Positions 8,394 through 10,337 of a DNA stretch of 10,337 bases are shown here, piece after piece (position 1 is the first letter of the stretch; each line of letters opens with the position of its first letter). This stretch comes from Paracoccaceae bacterium (lineage in GTDB: Bacteria; Pseudomonadota; Alphaproteobacteria; Rhodobacterales; Rhodobacteraceae). Below the pieces are notes generated by a model. That model did not search any database and was not told the origin of the DNA. It saw only the letters and a list, made by a program, of their open reading frames with translations. Position numbers and translations under genes: made by a program. The stretch lies in the NCBI GenBank assembly GCA_007128865.1, contig SKWP01000153.1, positions 1 through 10,337 on the forward strand, given 5' to 3'.

Positions 8394-9428
8394 ATGAACA
8401 GCGAGGGTTACATCCGCAATACCTGGTATGTCTGTGCCCGGTCTCAGGATATCGGCCATGCGCTGACCCCCCGCCTCGTTCTGGAGGAAAGGGTCGTGCT
8501 GTTCCGGCGCAGCGATGGCACCGTCGCCGCGCTTGAGGATGCCTGCCCGCACCGCAAGCTGCCGCTGTCCAGGGGCGCATTGCAGGGCGACACGGTCGTG
8601 TGCGGCTATCACGGGCTGACATTTGACGGCTCGGGCCGCTGTGTCGCCGCGCCCACCCAGGAAGGCGCCATACCCCGACGCGCACAGGTCACCAGCTATC
8701 CGGTCCGGGAACGCTATGGTTTTGTCTGGATCTGGATGGGTGCGCCCGAGCTTGCCGCGACAACGCCGCTGATCGATATCCCCGAATATGACAATCCGTC
8801 CTGGGGGCGCACGGAATGTGGCGCGCTGGATATCGCCTGTCATTACCTCTGGATCACCGACAACCTGCTCGACCCGTCGCATGTGGCTTGGGTGCATCTG
8901 AGTTCCTTTGCCGGGGCGGGAACCGACAATGTCGCGCTGGAAATCACCGAAGAAGACGAACGCGTGATTGTCTGGCGCTGGATTCGCGACCGGCCGGCGC
9001 CACCCTATTACGCACCTTTCCTAGCCTTCGACGGGCCCTGCGACCGCAAGCAGCATTACGAATGCCGTCTGCCATCCACCGCGATCAACAAGTCGATCTA
9101 TACGCCGGCCGGAACCGGCGGGTCGGATGACGGGCTGCCCGACGCGGCCTTCGTGAATTTCTCGTACAATTTCATGACCCCGGTTGATGCGGATCATTCG
9201 ATGTATTTCTGGTTTCAGCATCGCAACCAGCGGCCGGATGACGCCGAAATGTCCGCCTCGATGTTTGCCGGCGCGACAATGGCGTTCAACGAGGACAAGG
9301 ATGTTCTGGAAGAAGTCCACGCCGGGATGAAGGCGGCGCGCAGCCCCTACATCAACCTCGGGATCGATGCAGCGGCGATGCGTTTCCGCAAGAAGGTCGA
9401 ACGGCAGATTGCGGCCGAAGCCGGTTGA
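8394..9428 (+). CDS. Rieske non-haem iron oxygenase, VanA/DdmC-like
   Basis: Predicted terminal oxygenase that uses electrons from a reductase to activate O2 for hydroxylation or O-/N-demethylation, typically of an aromatic acid. The 344 residues match the vanillate O-demethylase and dicamba monooxygenase group. The N-terminal Rieske domain binds the [2Fe-2S] cluster through CPHRKLPLS (C51, H53) and CGYHGLTFD (C70, H73). The C-terminal domain carries TDNLLDPSHVAWVH (N157, D160, H163, H168) and AFNEDKDV, where D301 aligns with the third iron ligand. The spacing N-x2-D-x2-H-x4-H is as in dicamba monooxygenase, compared from memory. All expected cofactor residues are present, so it should be active. 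No ferredoxin or reductase gene lies in the window, so the partner must be encoded elsewhere. It diverges from the amidohydrolase gene. The family is firm; the substrate is unknown. Confidence 0.9.
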   Translation: MNSEGYIRNTWYVCARSQDIGHALTPRLVLEERVVLFRRSDGTVAALEDACPHRKLPLSRGALQGDTVVCGYHGLTFDGSGRCVAAPTQEGAIPRRAQVTSYPVRERYGFVWIWMGAPELAATTPLIDIPEYDNPSWGRTECGALDIACHYLWITDNLLDPSHVAWVHLSSFAGAGTDNVALEITEEDERVIVWRWIRDRPAPPYYAPFLAFDGPCDRKQHYECRLPSTAINKSIYTPAGTGGSDDGLPDAAFVNFSYNFMTPVDADHSMYFWFQHRNQRPDDAEMSASMFAGATMAFNEDKDVLEEVHAGMKAARSPYINLGIDAAAMRFRKKVERQIAAEAG

Positions 9429-9431
9429 TCA
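9426..9431. other. Abutting convergent stop codons (TGATCA)
   Basis: The TGA of the Rieske gene (9426-9428) is immediately followed by the TGA of the LysR gene on the other strand (TCA at 9429-9431), forming the palindrome TGATCA. There is no intergenic base between the two reading frames, and no hairpin with a T tract was noticed around it. Confidence 0.9.
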
Positions 9432-10337
9432 GCGCGAATTCTTCGCCTCGGTCAGCAACCAGTCGCGAAAGGCGCGGACACGGGGCACCGACAGGGCCTC
9501 TGGCGGGCAGACGATCCAGTAGGCGAATTGCGACGCGGCCTCACCCGGCAGGGGCTGCACAAGCGTTCCGCGCGCCAGCGCATCCGCAACCAGCGGCGAC
9601 CGGCCCAGCGCAACCCCAAGGCCGCGCTCGGCAGCCTGCAAGACCATGTTCGACTGTCCGAAACGACGCAGCCGCGCGGGTTTTGGCAGGCTTTGCCCGG
9701 TCTCGCGCGCCCAGAAGTCCCATGTCGGCGGGTTGCCCCCGAGATCGGTGACATCATCGACAAGCATCGTGTGATGCGCAAGATCCTGCACCGATGTCAG
9801 CGGCGGGCCCTGTTCCAGCAGCGCGGGCGAACAGACGGGAAACAGCGTTTCCGAAAGGAGCCGTTCGACATGCAGGCCGGCATAATCCCCCAGACCATAG
9901 CGGATGGCTAGGTCGGTTTCGTCATCGGTGAAATTCGCAAGCATCGCCGTACCGGTGATCGATACGGGAATATCGGGATGAAGCTGGTCAAACCCGATCA
10001 GCCTCGGGATGAGCCAGACATAGGCAAAACCCGGCAGGCAGGAGATATTGAGCGCCAGTGTACCGCCCTTGGCCTCGCGAAGTTCGCGGCAGACCGTGGT
10101 CACCAGGCCAAACCCCTGCTTTACGGCCGCCGCCAGCCGCGCGCCCTCTCCGGTCGTTGAAACCCGCCCGCCGCCACGCACCAGCAACCGCTGGCCCAGC
10201 CATTCCTCAAGCGATTTGACATGCTGGCTGACGGCGCTTTGCGTCACGCCCAGTTCCTCGGCCGCGCGCCCGAAACCGCGCAATCGCGCGACAGCCTCGA
10301 AGGCACGAAGCGCCGTATAGGGGAGCAGGCCAGCCAT
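9429..10337 (-). CDS. LysR-family transcriptional regulator, GcvA-like
   Basis: DNA-binding regulator of 302 residues, the usual LysR length. It appears complete: its ATG occupies the last three bases of the window, so its upstream DNA is not visible. The N-terminal winged helix-turn-helix spans about residues 6-65 (TALRAFEAVARLRGFGRAAE, with VTQSAVSQHVKSLEEWLGQR covering the recognition helix and following helix). The effector-binding domain runs from about residue 92 to 295. The opening LPYTALRAFEAVAR and the ending VRAFRDWLLTEA are typical of the GcvA/AmpR branch. It converges on the Rieske gene with no spacing. It may control the Rieske/amidohydrolase pair, but LysR genes more often regulate a divergent neighbour, which here would lie beyond 10337. 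The effector is unknown. Confidence 0.9.
   Translation of the reverse strand: MAGLLPYTALRAFEAVARLRGFGRAAEELGVTQSAVSQHVKSLEEWLGQRLLVRGGGRVSTTGEGARLAAAVKQGFGLVTTVCRELREAKGGTLALNISCLPGFAYVWLIPRLIGFDQLHPDIPVSITGTAMLANFTDDETDLAIRYGLGDYAGLHVERLLSETLFPVCSPALLEQGPPLTSVQDLAHHTMLVDDVTDLGGNPPTWDFWARETGQSLPKPARLRRFGQSNMVLQAAERGLGVALGRSPLVADALARGTLVQPLPGEAASQFAYWIVCPPEALSVPRVRAFRDWLLTEAKNSR

Overview
This is a GC-rich bacterial window of the alphaproteobacterial type, most likely Rhodobacterales. That placement is inferred from base composition, the tight gene packing, and a histidine-utilisation (hut) cluster in which hutF-hutC diverge from hutI-hutH-hutG-hutU. No RNA gene, insertion sequence, CRISPR array or gene-free stretch over 300 bp was seen.

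Positions 1-7302 hold a nearly complete hut locus for histidine breakdown by the five-step route. HutH deaminates histidine to urocanate. HutU hydrates urocanate to imidazolonepropionate. HutI opens the ring to give N-formimidoyl-glutamate. HutF removes the imino nitrogen as ammonia, leaving N-formylglutamate. HutG releases formate and glutamate. hutF and hutC (GntR/UTRA repressor, cut by the left edge) run leftward, and hutI-H-G-U run rightward. All junctions within each arm are 4-nt stop/start overlaps (GTGA or ATGA), so each arm looks like one transcript. The only gap, 62 bp between hutF and hutI, carries a 16-bp near-palindrome of the HutC-operator type that could control both arms.

Positions 7306-10337 hold a second, different module. 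An ACMSD-like (amidohydrolase 2 family) metal-dependent hydrolase or decarboxylase runs leftward. It diverges from a Rieske non-haem iron oxygenase of the VanA/dicamba-monooxygenase type, with 89 bp between them. A GcvA-like LysR regulator reads leftward into the end of the oxygenase gene, and its start codon is the last three bases of the window. These genes look like part of an aromatic or heterocyclic catabolic pathway whose substrate cannot be read from the sequence. No electron-transfer partner for the oxygenase lies in the window.

The gene ends are extremely compact. hutU and the amidohydrolase gene converge with 3 nt between stop codons, inside a perfect 11-bp palindrome. The Rieske and LysR genes converge with no spacing, their stop codons forming TGATCA. 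There is no room for ordinary terminators between them. The most interesting points are the unassigned oxygenase/amidohydrolase module and the Asn where ACMSD-like enzymes normally carry a catalytic His. The hut part is well understood.
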